From Yamagishiella unicocca (lineage: Eukaryota; Chlorophyta; Chlorophyceae; Chlamydomonadales; Volvocaceae): a stretch of 64,000 bases of DNA. Below are positions 1-10,658 of the stretch, one piece after another. Where the stretch lies: NCBI GenBank assembly GCA_003116995.1, contig BDSL01000066.1:124001-188000 (forward strand). The letters run 5' to 3'. The position numbers and the translations under genes were made by a program. Position 1 is the stretch's first letter. Every line of letters starts with the position of its first letter. The notes under the pieces were generated by a model, which searched no databases, had not been told where the DNA came from, and saw only the letters and a program-made list of their open reading frames with translations.

Positions 1-2532
1 GTGCAGACGGCCTTCCTGCAGCACCGGCGCATCTCGGACTCCGTCCTGCTCCTCCAACTCCTCCCCGCCCTCCTCCGCGCGGAGTCTCGCTCCTGTGCGG
101 TGGTGTTCCTGGACTTCCAGAAGGCCTATGACACGGTGGACCGCGCCTTCCTCCTGGAATGCCTGGATGCCTTGGGTGTGGGCCCTGGCTGCCTTGCCTG
201 GGTGCGCCGCCTGCTGCAGGGCACCCGCTCTGCCGCCCTCGTCAACGGCCACCTGTCAGGTTGGGTGCCCATCACTGCCGGCGTTCGACAGGGGTGCCCG
301 GCTGCGCCCCTCCTCTACCTCGCTCCCGGTCAGGCCCTCCTCTCCTGGCTGCAGCACGAAGCCATCGGCATCTCCCTCGCCGATCTCCGCCTCACCGCCT
401 CCCAGTACGCGGATGACTGCACCCCCCTCCTCCGGGATGCTGCGGATGTCCCCCGCTTCCTGGCGGCCATGGACACCTTCCACGCCGCGTCGGGCCAGCA
501 GCTCAACCTCCGCAAAGTGAAGCTCCTGCCCCTGCCCGGTGGCCCCCGAGCCATCCCTGCCGCCGCCCCGCCCCCCGCCTGCCCCACGGCCTCCAGTGCC
601 CCTCCCCTCCCCCCCACCCCGGTGGCCACTGCCGCCCCCCTGGCCGCCCCCGACGCCGGCCTGGCGCCCCGCCTCGCTGTCGTCCCCTCCGCCTCCACCC
701 TCGGCATCACCTTCACCGCGGGCGCCCCTGGACCGTACCCTGTGGACCTCGACCGGGTCTACAGCCGTCTGCAGCGTGCTACCACCCTGCCCCTCTCTGC
801 CTTCGGCCGCGCCTTCGCCGCCTCGGGCTATGCCCTCAGCCGTGTCCTCTACCACATGGAGTTCGTCGGCCTCCCCCCCCCTGGCCTGCGGGCGGCCCTT
901 CAGGCCACCACCGCCGCCTTCGTCGACCGCCGCTGCACCCCCGCCGCGCATCAGGCCCGCACCAACCGTGTACCTGCCGGAGCCGGCCTGCTCTACCTCG
1001 CCCTGCCCCCCTCCGCTGGCGGCTTCGGCCTCCTCCCTCTCGAAGCCCACGTACGGGCTCGCCACGCCGTCCTGGCCGTGCGAGGCCTGGCCGGCGCGTG
1101 TGGCCTCCTGCCGTCTGCCCCCCAGTGGCCCCAGCTCCTCCTCGCCCTCCTGCGCCACGGCCACCCCGCGGCCCACCCCCTGTGCCTCCTGCCCCTCCAC
1201 GGCGACGCCCGCACCACCGCCGCCCCGCTGGTGCTCGGCCGGCCCCTCCCACGGGGCTCCCCGGCCCTCGCCCAGCTGATTACGGCGCTCGCCCATCTCC
1301 CGCCCATCACCATCCTGGACCCCACACTGGCCGCCCCGGGACCCTGGTGCTTCTCGGCGCCCCTCTGGGGCAACCCCCTCCTGGTCGATGCCACCGGCCG
1401 GGGCCTGGAGACCGACTTCCCCGACCTCGCCCAGCTGCGTGGGCTTGATACGGTGGGTGTCGCCGTCCAGTGCTACAATGCCCTGGGCCGGGTCCGGACG
1501 GCCCTCGCTGTCGCCGCTGCCGGGGGGCCCCCCGCCATACGCTGTACCGAGTACCTGCGGCTCGACGTCCTCCGCGACGTCCTCCGCCTCTCCCCCGCCC
1601 ACCCCGTCCCGGCCTCCATGCGGGATGGGGCCACGGGCCTGGCCCGCGTCGACGCCCTCGTTGGCCGCCTTCCCGCCACCTGGGCCATCGCGGCCCTCCT
1701 CGTTCTGGCGGCCCCGGGGGGTGCGGCTGCCGCCCCCCCCGCTGCGGACGCCTGGGGCCGCCTGGCCCGCTGTGTCGGCTGGCGGGTGGGCCCCGCGGCC
1801 ATTCCCCTTGTCTCCCTCACCGTCAAGTCGGCTACCATCCTGCAGCTCGGCCCAGCCTTCGCTGCTCTGGCGGCTAAGCATACGGCCTTCCTTCAGGAGG
1901 CCTGGGAGGCTCCCCTTCCCCCGGCAGCCCTGGCCTCCACCCTCCGGGAATTTCAGGCCACTCTGGTGCGCCTCTGGCGTCTTCGCTGGGACAACACGCA
2001 CAAGGAGCCCCTCTGGCGGCTCGCCATGAACGGGTTCCATGGCTTCCCCATGCACGCGGCCCTCCTGGCGCGGGGGTCGCCCACGACCCCCTGCCCGTGC
2101 GGAGCGTCCATGGCCACGGGCCGCCGGCGCCACCACTTCTGGGAGTGTGTGGTGGCCTTGTCATTGCGTGACGAGCTTGTGGAGGCGATGGGGGGCGCGG
2201 TTGTCCTGCTCCCGCAGCATTTGTGGCTGGGTCGGCCCCCGTTGGGGGTGCACCCGCTTGTTTGGGATGTGGTGTGCTTGGCGGCCGTCGCGGCGTTGGG
2301 TTTGGGGCTCCGCCTCCTGTTTCGGGTGCAGGCTGGGGCCCCCGGGGGGCGCATGCCGGTGGTGCGGGTGTGCGCAGCGGTGACGGCCGACTTCTGGGCC
2401 CGCCTCAGTGCGTTTGCCGAGCTGGGGCTGGCCCCCCGCGGGTGGGGGGCCATCCCGTCCGATCACCCCTTCCTCGCCGCCTCGCCCGCGGGGGAGGTGG
2501 TCTTCCCGGGCCGCCCGGGTGCCGAGGAGTGA
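1..2532 (+). CDS. Non-LTR retrotransposon reverse transcriptase, 5'-truncated by window edge
   Basis: An open frame of 843 codons enters from the left edge and stops at 2530-2532. Reverse-transcriptase motifs appear in order: FLDFQKAYDTV (about residues 37-47), GVRQGCPAAP (about 94-103) and the catalytic box QYADDC (about 134-139). A long proline/alanine-rich region follows. Near the C-terminus lies a Cys/His cluster (CPCGAS...HHFWEC, about residues 698-717) of the kind found after the RT domain in LINE-type elements. The upstream endonuclease or gag region would lie outside the window. The protein would copy element RNA at a nicked target. The frame is intact over 2.5 kb, so this copy may be recent. 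Clade assignment (L1-like or RandI/Dualen-like) cannot be made from sequence alone. Confidence 0.85.
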   Translation: MQTAFLQHRRISDSVLLLQLLPALLRAESRSCAVVFLDFQKAYDTVDRAFLLECLDALGVGPGCLAWVRRLLQGTRSAALVNGHLSGWVPITAGVRQGCPAAPLLYLAPGQALLSWLQHEAIGISLADLRLTASQYADDCTPLLRDAADVPRFLAAMDTFHAASGQQLNLRKVKLLPLPGGPRAIPAAAPPPACPTASSAPPLPPTPVATAAPLAAPDAGLAPRLAVVPSASTLGITFTAGAPGPYPVDLDRVYSRLQRATTLPLSAFGRAFAASGYALSRVLYHMEFVGLPPPGLRAALQATTAAFVDRRCTPAAHQARTNRVPAGAGLLYLALPPSAGGFGLLPLEAHVRARHAVLAVRGLAGACGLLPSAPQWPQLLLALLRHGHPAAHPLCLLPLHGDARTTAAPLVLGRPLPRGSPALAQLITALAHLPPITILDPTLAAPGPWCFSAPLWGNPLLVDATGRGLETDFPDLAQLRGLDTVGVAVQCYNALGRVRTALAVAAAGGPPAIRCTEYLRLDVLRDVLRLSPAHPVPASMRDGATGLARVDALVGRLPATWAIAALLVLAAPGGAAAAPPAADAWGRLARCVGWRVGPAAIPLVSLTVKSATILQLGPAFAALAAKHTAFLQEAWEAPLPPAALASTLREFQATLVRLWRLRWDNTHKEPLWRLAMNGFHGFPMHAALLARGSPTTPCPCGASMATGRRRHHFWECVVALSLRDELVEAMGGAVVLLPQHLWLGRPPLGVHPLVWDVVCLAAVAALGLGLRLLFRVQAGAPGGRMPVVRVCAAVTADFWARLSAFAELGLAPRGWGAIPSDHPFLAASPAGEVVFPGRPGAEE

Positions 2533-3176
2533 CCCGACGGCTGACTCGGGTGCGATTTTCTGGGCCGTAGGCCCCCGCTCTGCTGTCTTTTGTGGGTGCT
2601 TTTGGGTTCTGGGGCTTGGGCCCCCCGTTTTGCCGGGACGCGTTCCTCGCGTCTCGCTGCTGGCTTGGTGCAGGTGGTTCGTGTTGTCTGGATGCGCTTG
2701 TTCTCCTCCCCGTGCTTTGAGTTGTGCGTGCTGCCTTCTCCGTGTCCTCGTGTTTGGCTGCCTTCGGCTTTTGCCCCTTCCCGGCCGGTGAGGGCGGGCT
2801 CTTTTGCCCAGTGACCCGTGTCGTGGTCTGGCCCATCGGGCCCGCCTGGTTGCGCTTCCGCGCTTGAGCCGTTCTGGCTCCCTTGTAATCCTCGCATTCT
2901 GATAGCATGGATAACACGAGCTAGATCTCGCTGATTCCCCATCGCCATGACGTGCGCCATCGTTGTCCCAGGCGGCGGTATACCGGAGGGCCACAGCAAC
3001 TCTCTTTCCTCCGCGTACTCAGGGCATTCCAGTAGAACATGACGTTCGTCCTCCACACAGCTACGATTGCCACAAACCCTGCACCACCTCTCATCCCGCG
3101 GCCTGCCTCCCGGACGGTTCGCCGTCCAACCATGTCGCACGTACCAAACATGTCGCACGTACCAAACATGTCGCAC
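2463..3176 (-). pseudogene. C-terminal fragment of a second retroelement polyprotein
   Basis: This minus-strand frame of 237 codons carries a zinc-binding cluster near its start: C32-x2-C35, H46-x4-C51, followed by PEYAEER. Such a cluster typically ends non-LTR retrotransposon polyproteins. No RT motifs are seen further upstream on this strand, and the first residues come from an 18-bp tandem repeat (HVWYVR repeated), so this is probably the 3' remnant of a degraded element. It is convergent with, and overlaps, the end of the plus-strand RT gene. The C-terminal part is low-complexity and lysine/proline-rich and may be spurious. The call rests on the Cys/His pattern only. Confidence 0.5.
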
Positions 3177-3184
3177 GTACGACA
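3131..3184. repeat. 18-bp tandem repeat, three copies
   Basis: The unit CATGTCGCACGTACCAAA starts at 3131, 3149 and 3167 (the last copy diverges at its end). It supplies the odd repeated peptide at the start of the minus-strand retroelement fragment. Confidence 0.85.
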
Positions 3185-3499
3185 GCCGAATTTAGCGTTC
3201 GTACATTTGCATATGCATCTTCGCCGTAATGCACTAAAGCATATGCGATAATTGCGCGTTGTTACTGGAACACGCGTGTACAAACGTATATTCGCAGGTT
3301 CTTACGGTGTTGGTGGCGAGTGTTGACGGGTTTGGGTGAGTGTTCGCAGGTTGTAATCAAAATCAAACAACAGCACAGCCCCTGGCCAGTGTCAAGACCG
3401 TGTAAATACCAGTCAGATATTTGTAAATACACACACACCAACCCCATGCTGTCACATTGTGTAACACATTGGAAACACCATGCCAAATGCACGCTAAGT

Positions 3500-4560
3500 C
3501 ACGACCTCAAACGATGAGGCGGCGACAACGCCCACGAACGCTGGCAGCGACATGGAGTTGTGGTATACCATGAAGGCAAAGGGCCGGTCGAACCTTATCG
3601 TCGGAGTTGTCGGAGCCGCGTAGCTAAGAAACAGAGCGGTTGCCCCGATGCGGGCGAGTATACGACAGGCGATATCGCGGTCGCGCACAGTGCGGATGCA
3701 GGGTGTGGGGCCGCTGGGCGAAGGTCGGCGGCACTTGCACCTACGGAGGCGCGTGCCGAGGGGTGGTTTCAAGCGGCAAGAGCGGTTTCGAAGCGCAAGT
3801 GTGGAAGGGGGCTGGGCCCCCCCCCCCGGATCGCACCGCTTCCAAGCCGCTCTTACATGTTGCCTGGCGGCCCTTGCGCGTGTGTCACTCTTGCTGGATT
3901 CGGCGCCGGCGGAGGCACTTGTGTGAGGAGCAGCCTCAAGTGTCGCTCTCACCGTTTATGCCGCTCCTTTACATTGCCCGGCGGCACTTGCAAGAGTGGC
4001 GCTCTCGTCGCGACGGCGGCATTCGCGTGAAGGGGTGGGGTCGCGTACGCGGCGCTTGTGTGAGTGCCGCTCTCGCCGCTTTGACGCCGCTCCTGCACGG
4101 TGCCTGGCGGCGCTTGTGTGAGTGCCGCTCTCGACGAACACTTTGTGCCGTTTTGTGCCCCAAGTGCTGCTTTGACGCCGCTCATTTACATTGCCCGGCG
4201 GCACTTGCGTGAGTGCCGCTCTCGACGAACACCTTACAGTGTTCGACAGCGCTTGCGTAAGTGCCGCGTTCATCGCGACAACCGCATTCGCGTGAAGAGG
4301 GGGGGGTTTTAGGGAGGGCGAAGCCCCCCCCACCCGCTCTCGCCGCTTTGACGGTGCTTGCGTGCGTGGGCCTAAGCTGTTACAATGCGGCGGCGCTCCT
4401 GTTTTCGCCGCTTTGCAGCCGCTCCTCACAGTGTTCGACGGCGCTTGTGTGAGTGCCGCTTTAAGCCTCCCCCCTCGCCGCTTCGAAGCTGCCAGTGCTC
4501 CCCTGCCAGTGCTCCCGCCCTCCCGCTCTCGCCGCTTTGACGGTGACAGAAACCCAACGA
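3500..4560. repeat. Degenerate GC-rich dispersed or tandem repeat field
   Basis: Phrases such as GCTTGTGTGAGTGCCGCTCT and TTTGACGCCGCTCCT recur about ten times with irregular spacing. They alternate with stretches like ACATTGCCCGGCGGCACTTG. No coding potential is convincing on either strand, and frames through this area merely translate the repeat. It looks like decayed tandem repeat or transposon debris. Confidence 0.6.
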
Positions 4561-5700
4561 CACCGCACCAATGGCAAACCACCACGACACCATTCACCAG
4601 TCCATAAGCAAAAGACAGCAGCAGCCAGCACCCCAGGGGAGATGCTCCCCTACCACACCTGTTAGGAACCGATCAGCACCTACCTAGCAGACCCACAACT
4701 GGAGAACCAGTGAGTTGTCGTCACCGCCACCAGAACAACTGCCCGCCTCTCATCCCAGAAAACACACGCTCCGAGCATGGCACGTCCACCCGGGGACGAA
4801 AACACACGCAGCAAGGGGAAAATCCTGCCACGACGCTGCAGGGGCTGAACGCGAACCCACGCCGATGTCATCCGGCCCTCCCTCACACACGAGGCCTTCT
4901 TAGGTCGAGCCGCGGGCGTAATTTGGTTCACGTCCTGCAAGAGCTCCCTTTTTGCTACCGTTATTTCGGGCTGGGTGCTGGCCTGTTATGGGAGGAATCT
5001 TTGGGGCTTCTTCTCGGCTTGTTGGGGCGCGCTGCTAGTTGCTCTGGCCGTGGGGTTGTTGCTTGGGCTGCAGTTGGTGTACTGCTGATAGAGGCGCCAT
5101 TTGGGATACTTCCCCCTGGGTGGTTGGTGCCGCTGTTTGTTCTCTGGCTCTTGGTCGGTGTTTCTGGTGGTTTGCCGTACCTCGGTCGACTGGTTTATCC
5201 TCCTTCCTGCGTCTCTTCTAGTATCAGGCGATGCGCATGATGGCGTATGGCCTGGGGCCCACCGTAACAGTGAATACTATGTCCACGCTTCACTGCCAAT
5301 GAGGCGACGTTGCTCTACCCTAAAGAGCTATGGCGCTAGGCTTTGGGAATGTCTGGCTCCTAGTCCACGCTGTGTATGGCAGTTTCGTCGGCTTCATGTT
5401 TGCAGAAATGTGCAGACCCATGGGACCACAAAAAGGCATCTTGACGAGTTCGGAGGCCCAAGACCTGAAACCAACTCACATTTAGGTACCCAACGAAAGG
5501 CTCAGAATTCCCGCACGAATGAAAGCAACAGAGATCGTGTGGCCGTGCCATGTACGTAGGAAGCGCCTGTAGCTAGGTGGCGGTGCAGGCCGGTAGGTAG
5601 TGCTCAGTGCAGGCCTCCGGGTCGTGGTACTGGCATTGTGAGTTGGTACGCAGGGGCGGTGCCGCGCGGGCAGCGGCGTGGAGAACGCCGCCGTCTTGCC
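4561..5700. other. Intergenic stretch without recognisable gene
   Basis: A frame at 4710-5240 (+) gives a leucine-rich hydrophobic tail, but no domain, splice structure or repeat could be assigned. I see no supported feature here. Confidence 0.4.
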
Positions 5701-5701
5701 G

Positions 5702-5880
5702 AGGTGGAAGGCGCCGCCGACACCTGGCGGGGGCTGCTGAGACATTTGGAAGGCGCCGCCGACACCTGGCGGGGGCTGCTGAGACATTTGGAAGGCGCCG
5801 CCGACACCTGGCGGGGGCTGTTGGGAGATTTGAAAGGCGCCGCCGACACCTCGCGGGGGCTGCTGAGACATTTGGCGGGG
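5702..5880. repeat. 42-bp minisatellite, about four copies
   Basis: The unit begins GAAGGCGCCGCCGACACC and ends GCTGAGACATTTG, with copies starting near 5707, 5749, 5791 and 5833. The length is a multiple of three, so both strands stay open and create false repeat-peptide ORFs. Confidence 0.85.
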
Positions 5881-6858
5881 GTTAGGTGGAAGGATGGAAG
5901 CACCAGACGTCGCGCTCTGGACGGCGACATGACACATGAGGCGCATGATGATATATCCGCTGAGTACTTGGCTATCGATGGTAAGAAGGCAGGAGCACCC
6001 TGCCTACCGGAGGCTGCGATATGGAGTTACCTGGAGTTACGAACAGTGAGGGACCCTTTGCAAGGGTCGGGCCCGGGCCGGTAGCACATTGCGGTGTTTG
6101 TGGGCTTGCCATATGCAAGCCGGCTCCGTCCCATGGCCGTCGATGCGTCGGCCCACCTAGTTGTGGCCCACATGGTTGCAGCCCACCTAAATAAGCTATT
6201 GCATTAAGAAGACGAGGAGCCGCAGTCGGGCTCAACGCAGGGGAGTAAGTGATCAGACGCAACGCGAGGCGGAAAGCCCAGCAGGTGAGTACCGTACCGC
6301 CCTACAAGATCCGTACTGCCGTACAGGCGCAGTGCCTGCAGTGCCTGCCACAAAGCACACGCCCTGATGCCGCTCCTCTCAACAAATATGAGAAGCCTGA
6401 CGCAGACGGGGGCAGCTGCCGCACCCACTGCGCAGCAGAGGGCTGATTGGCTGCCCTGACTATGCATGGCAGTAGTGCGCCGGTTGCAAGGTTAAACGCA
6501 AGGGTGCTTCTAGTTACATGATCGTACGGGGATACCGAAGAGCCCAAACGCGGGCCGGTGCGCCGGCGCGCCCGCATGCCTCCCGCTGCACTGTACTGTA
6601 CGACACGACAATAACAGACCACACTGTACAGCAGCAGCCGCTGCATTTGCGCTGACGTCAGCAGTCGCCACAGCCGTACGCACCACCCAGACGGATCCTA
6701 CTGTGGCTCGGAACCCGCATCCTCCCACATCGGCATGGTGTCCGTACAATCGTACCACACCGGAACCAGCCTGGCCCACCTCGTACGGCGGCGGTTGGTC
6801 ACCACCTCGTCCTCCCTGCATTGCACTACGCTCTGGTCCACTCGCATTAACACCGCCC

Positions 6859-9800
6859 TCAACGCGTGGATATGGAGTCCATCCAGCCGACCACCTGCCG
6901 GCTTAACCGCTGGATGTCTGCCTGCTGCTGTTCCTTCAGCACCTGGACCAGCGTGTCGGCCGGCGAGAAGATCGTGCCCGTGGGCCAGGGCAGGTCGCCC
7001 CCGCACGGCGTGAGATGGTTACCAGGGAGAGTCAGGAGGGTGACGCCTGTGGGCGGAGGAAGGCAACGCAACGCATTACAAGACCCACGTTCATGATAAA
7101 GGCAACACGGCGACGAACTCCATTTGTGACGGAAAGCCTGCGCGAAGTCGGTGTTTCGTCTTTCGAGGCGGCATTCAGAGAACACGCAGCCCTTCGTATG
7201 TGGCCTTTTTCTCCTCTATAAACGTGCGTGGGCTTTTTTTCAAGTACGTGTCCAGCATCGTAAAAGAGGAGTCAACGGAGTACAACTGGACGTGAAGGCA
7301 TAGCGCTGAGGGGACACCCTGGCAGAACTTGCAAGCCCAGGAAGGATCCGGCCTTATTTTCTTATTTACCATGCGCCGCACGGCAACGGGTGGCCTATTC
7401 AAGCAGCATGCAGCCCCGCCGCTGCTGCCTGCATGCCCACCGCGGCACCGCGACCTCTACGGCCCTTCCCGACTGCACACGACCTCTCCGGAGCACTGAC
7501 GAAGTCCTACAGCGGACGATCAGCCCGTGAAGCCCAGCCAGGAACGGAGTCCGGGCCTATCGAGCTCGGAAGCCCAGCCAGGAACGGAGTCCGGGCCTAT
7601 CGAGCTCGGAAGCCCAGCCAGGAACGGAGTCCGGGCCTATCGAGCTCGGAAGCCCAGCCAGGAACGGAGTCCGGGCCTATCGAGCTCGGAAGCCCAGCCA
7701 GGAACGGAGTCCGGGCCTATCGCGCTGGCCTCGAGTACTGTCGCGCCGTTTCAGCGCAACGTGTCCACAGCAACACGGTAGGTGGTAGACAGGATGGACG
7801 CCTGCTCCCCACGGGGCATGTTGCTTCCCCAGCACACCCCGACGCGCAGCCCGGTGCCACGACGTGCCACGGCACACCAGTGGCAGCCCCTGCTACCACG
7901 CGCGCAAGTGCGCCCGCCAGCACACGCTCACCGCTGCCTAGCTTGGGCTGCAGAAGCCGGGCGATCTCGCCGCTCTCGTCAATTGAGTCGTCCGAGAAGC
8001 GGACAATTAACGTCGGTGAGACGCTGTAGTCGCCTCCGATGATAGCACGGCTCTCGGAGGGCGAGGGGTAGAAGTCGACGGCGCCGCCGCCGACCTACGT
8101 CACCGCATTGCCGCGGCACCGCGGGATTGCGCCAGGAACGGGACACGTCAGCAATTGGGCGCGCGGGAGGGCGCGAAAGAAGGAAACCCAGATGGGCAGG
8201 AGATTCAATCATCCAACGCAGGTTTCACGCATACACAGCATGGCTTCGCGTGCAGTTGTTACACCGCACAAAAACCTCCTCCGCACAACACAGCACCCGC
8301 CCGCGCGCGTCCAGGCGTCCGAAGGCTATGCACCAGCTACATTTCCCATGTCGAGTTACCGGTTCTTATAAGTAACCCCCGCATCCGGACTCGCGGATTA
8401 TCTCTTTCACCCTCCCCCTATCCGAGCGGCCTGCACCCAAATGAACGACGGCCCCCTCACGACCCTGGCTCCCCGCCTCGCCCCTCGCACCTCGTTGAAG
8501 ACGGCGGGTATTTGGTCGAGCAGCAGGCCCGCCCCTGACAGCTGCCCCGCGCGGTCCAGTCCCAGCTCCTGCGGCAGGAAGGCGGCCATGGTCTGCAGCA
8601 CCTGGCTGGCCGTGGGCAGCTGCGTGGGCAACTGCAGAGTGGACAGGTCGGGCAGGTTGGCGCGAGCCGCCTGCACCGCACTGGGCAGGTTCTCCATCAG
8701 CCCGGGCACTGGGATGGCGTCCTTGACTTGCCTGCGAGGTGCGTCGGGAGTTTAGGGTTTAGGGTTGAGAGTTTAGGGTTTAGCATTGAGAGTTTAGAGT
8801 TTTAGGGTTTGCTCGTGTTACGTGTCGTAGGCAAGAAGGCACAGCGACGAGTGGGCTGGGGGTAGGGGCATCGGCTCGACAGCAGCGGGTAGAGGCAACG
8901 CGTAGGAACCATCACACAGCCCCTCCCCTGGGAGGTACCTCGGCACCTCCCGCTCTCGCTACCAGACCCCACGCCTTCCCTCCGAAATGCTGTGTACCTG
9001 GCAACTACTTCTGGCTCCGGCAGCTCCACAAGAAACGTTCCCCCAGCCGGGCTATCTGGGTCCTTACTTTCTCTACCCCACACACAATCTGTGATCCCTT
9101 ACTACTTCTCTACCCCCTACACAATCTGTGATCCCTTACTACGTCTCTACCTCCTACACAATGTGTAATCCCTTAGTACTTCTCCACCTCCTACACAATG
9201 TGTAATCCCTTACTACTTCTCTACCCCGTACACAATCTGCGACCCCTTGCTACTTCTCTACCTCCTACACAACCTGTGATCCCTTACTACCTCTCCACCC
9301 CCTACACAATCTGTGGCCTCCCCGCCACCGTTCGTCCTCGCTTGGCACGGGGCTCACTTGTTGTTGAACGACATCACGATGTTGGACTCCGTGGCTCCGG
9401 GAAAGTAGCTGCCGATGAGCATGTGCAGGAGGGACCCGTTGCTGTGCCCCACGCCAAACAGCGGTGCGCCCTCCGGAACCAGCTCCTCCCGCCCTGCTTG
9501 GCGGAGCTCCAGAATTGAGTCCAGGAACTGCAGCCGCACCGTCCTGGCGCAGTCGTCGTGGCGGAACGTGACCGCGTACGGCGTGGCGACGGCAGTGTAG
9601 CCGGCGGCGGCGATGGAGTCGAGGATCAAGCCGTACGCCACCTGGAGGGTATACGGTGGTCCAGGGAGGGGGAATAAGACGCGAAGGGAAGGCAGGCGGG
9701 CAAAAAGGAAAAGTTCAACGAGCGCGCATCGACAAGAGCAACGTGCAGCTCGCAACGGTTCCGGCATGCCGTGTAAGTAAAGAGACGTTGGGTTGCTGTG

Positions 9801-10276
9801 GCTTAAGAACAGGCACACACCACGGCATAAACGCTGCAGCTGCCGGGAGAGAAACCCTGGCATGTACGATACCTGGGGAGCCGCCCCCGCGAAAGCGCCG
9901 CCCAGGAAATGCACGATCCCCTTGGACCGGTACTTGGGGGCCACCACCCAGGCGCCGGTGTCCTGTGCGTTCAGGGGGGTGATACTGCAGGTGAGGTGGA
10001 GGGGCAATCCCGGTGCTAGGGCTCAGCGATTGCAATCGCTCCGTGGGTTCGCATGTGTGGTGGCGTTGAGTGGAGCGTGTTTGGATACTTGCGCTGACGT
10101 ATAACCGCGGAGCACGGCTGCAAAGCGTGGTTGGAACGCACCAGTTTCATCACACTTGAAGCTGCAGAAGCGCTGACTGTGCGCCTTCGGCCGGCGACAA
10201 ACGCGCGAACTCGATGGGTGCGGAGAGAGCAGCGGCCAGCCTCCTTGAGCTGTCTCATTGGCGCTCCGTGTAGCAT
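6859..10276 (-). CDS. DUF1350 family protein (alpha/beta-hydrolase fold), probably organelle-targeted
   Basis: Exons in transcript order (all minus): 10276-10089 (tentative), 9984-9873, 9641-9358, 8731-8491, 8094-7932, 7046-6859. Their phases fit and give about 391 residues. The first exon has a basic, Ser/Ala-rich N-terminus (RRRTVSASAASS) resembling a transit peptide. Exons 2-3 give IVHFLGGAFAGAAPQ, then VGHSNGS with a nucleophile-like Ser near residue 167. Exon 5 gives VRFSDDSIDES. The last exon has LPGNHLTPCGGD, the conserved C-terminal His block, then a stop. This order is characteristic of the plant/cyanobacterial DUF1350 family, a hydrolase-like group of unknown substrate. The first-exon donor (GTATCC) and the start codon are the weakest parts. 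Introns contain a 40-bp minisatellite, a telomere-like tract and 38-bp repeats. Confidence 0.85.
7529..7730. repeat. 40-bp minisatellite, five copies, in last intron of the DUF1350 gene
   Basis: Near-identical 40-bp units (core AGCCCAGCCAGGAACGGAGT) are repeated from 7531, with exact 40-bp spacing. They lie inside the intron between exons 5 and 6. There are no spacers between units, so this is not a CRISPR array. Confidence 0.9.
8301..8380 (+). repeat. Short dispersed element, copy 1 (DUF1350 intron)
   Basis: The block contains CGCGCGTCCAGGCGTCCGAA, CACCAGCTACA and CCCATGTCGAGTTACCGG in that order. A reverse-oriented homologue lies at 30181-30264 in the large membrane-protein gene. Shorter relatives (ATGTCGAGTAACCGGTTCTT) recur at 12006-12145. 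It looks like a short interspersed or MITE-like repeat. Confidence 0.65.
8748..8812. repeat. Interstitial telomere-like tract
   Basis: Degenerate TTTAGGG-type units (GAGTTTAGGGTTTAGGGTT and variants) lie immediately upstream, in the transcript sense, of DUF1350 exon 4. Similar CCCTAAA runs occur at 13910-13945, 14575-14605 and 50630. Confidence 0.75.
9085..9320. repeat. About 37-38-bp imperfect tandem repeat, six copies
   Basis: Units of the form CTACACAATCTGTGATCCC followed by TTACTACTTCTCTACC recur with substitutions through the intron between DUF1350 exons 3 and 4. Confidence 0.8.
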
Positions 10277-10658
10277 CGTTATACCTTCACTAAATATGAT
10301 CGCGGCTGATAACGTAGACCTAACTTGGACAGCGTGTGGTTATTGGTGGTGGTTAAAGGCCTACAAGTATCCCCCTGCTCAGATTGGCCCTGTCATGTAT
10401 CAGAAGCATTCGCTTGTTAGCGTTCATAAAATTACAGGTGGGACCAGAAGTCTGTGGGCTCATGCACATCATACACGACCGTATGACCAACGACTTCTAG
10501 GCGTCTTAACCAAGATAGCAATTACGAAGTATACATTTATATACAAGTAGTGATTGTGTCTCGCGTGCGAGCGTGTCTGCAAACGCCTCAAAACGGTCGT
10601 TGGGCGCTGGCGCGGCGTCAAGCGTGCAGCAGGCTTCTAGGGCCTGCGTCATCCAAGC
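10277..10658. promoter_or_regulatory. Shared upstream region of a divergent hydrolase gene pair
   Basis: About 380 bp separates the inferred starts of the minus-strand DUF1350 gene and the plus-strand ABHD-like gene. It is less GC-rich than the flanks and has AT-rich patches (for example TACATTTATATACAAG near 10530). It probably holds both promoters. No specific element was proven. If the hydrolase really starts at 10917 the region extends to there. Confidence 0.45.

Noticed and set aside
256..2136. 626-codon minus-strand frame opposite the RT gene
   Set aside because: It is a GC-skew shadow of the plus-strand RT frame: Gly/Glu/Arg-rich, with no domain, while the plus frame has clear RT motifs.
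7529..7730. CRISPR-like regular 40-bp repeats
   Set aside because: Units are contiguous without spacers and lie in a eukaryotic intron; likewise the 42-, 45- and 88-bp arrays.
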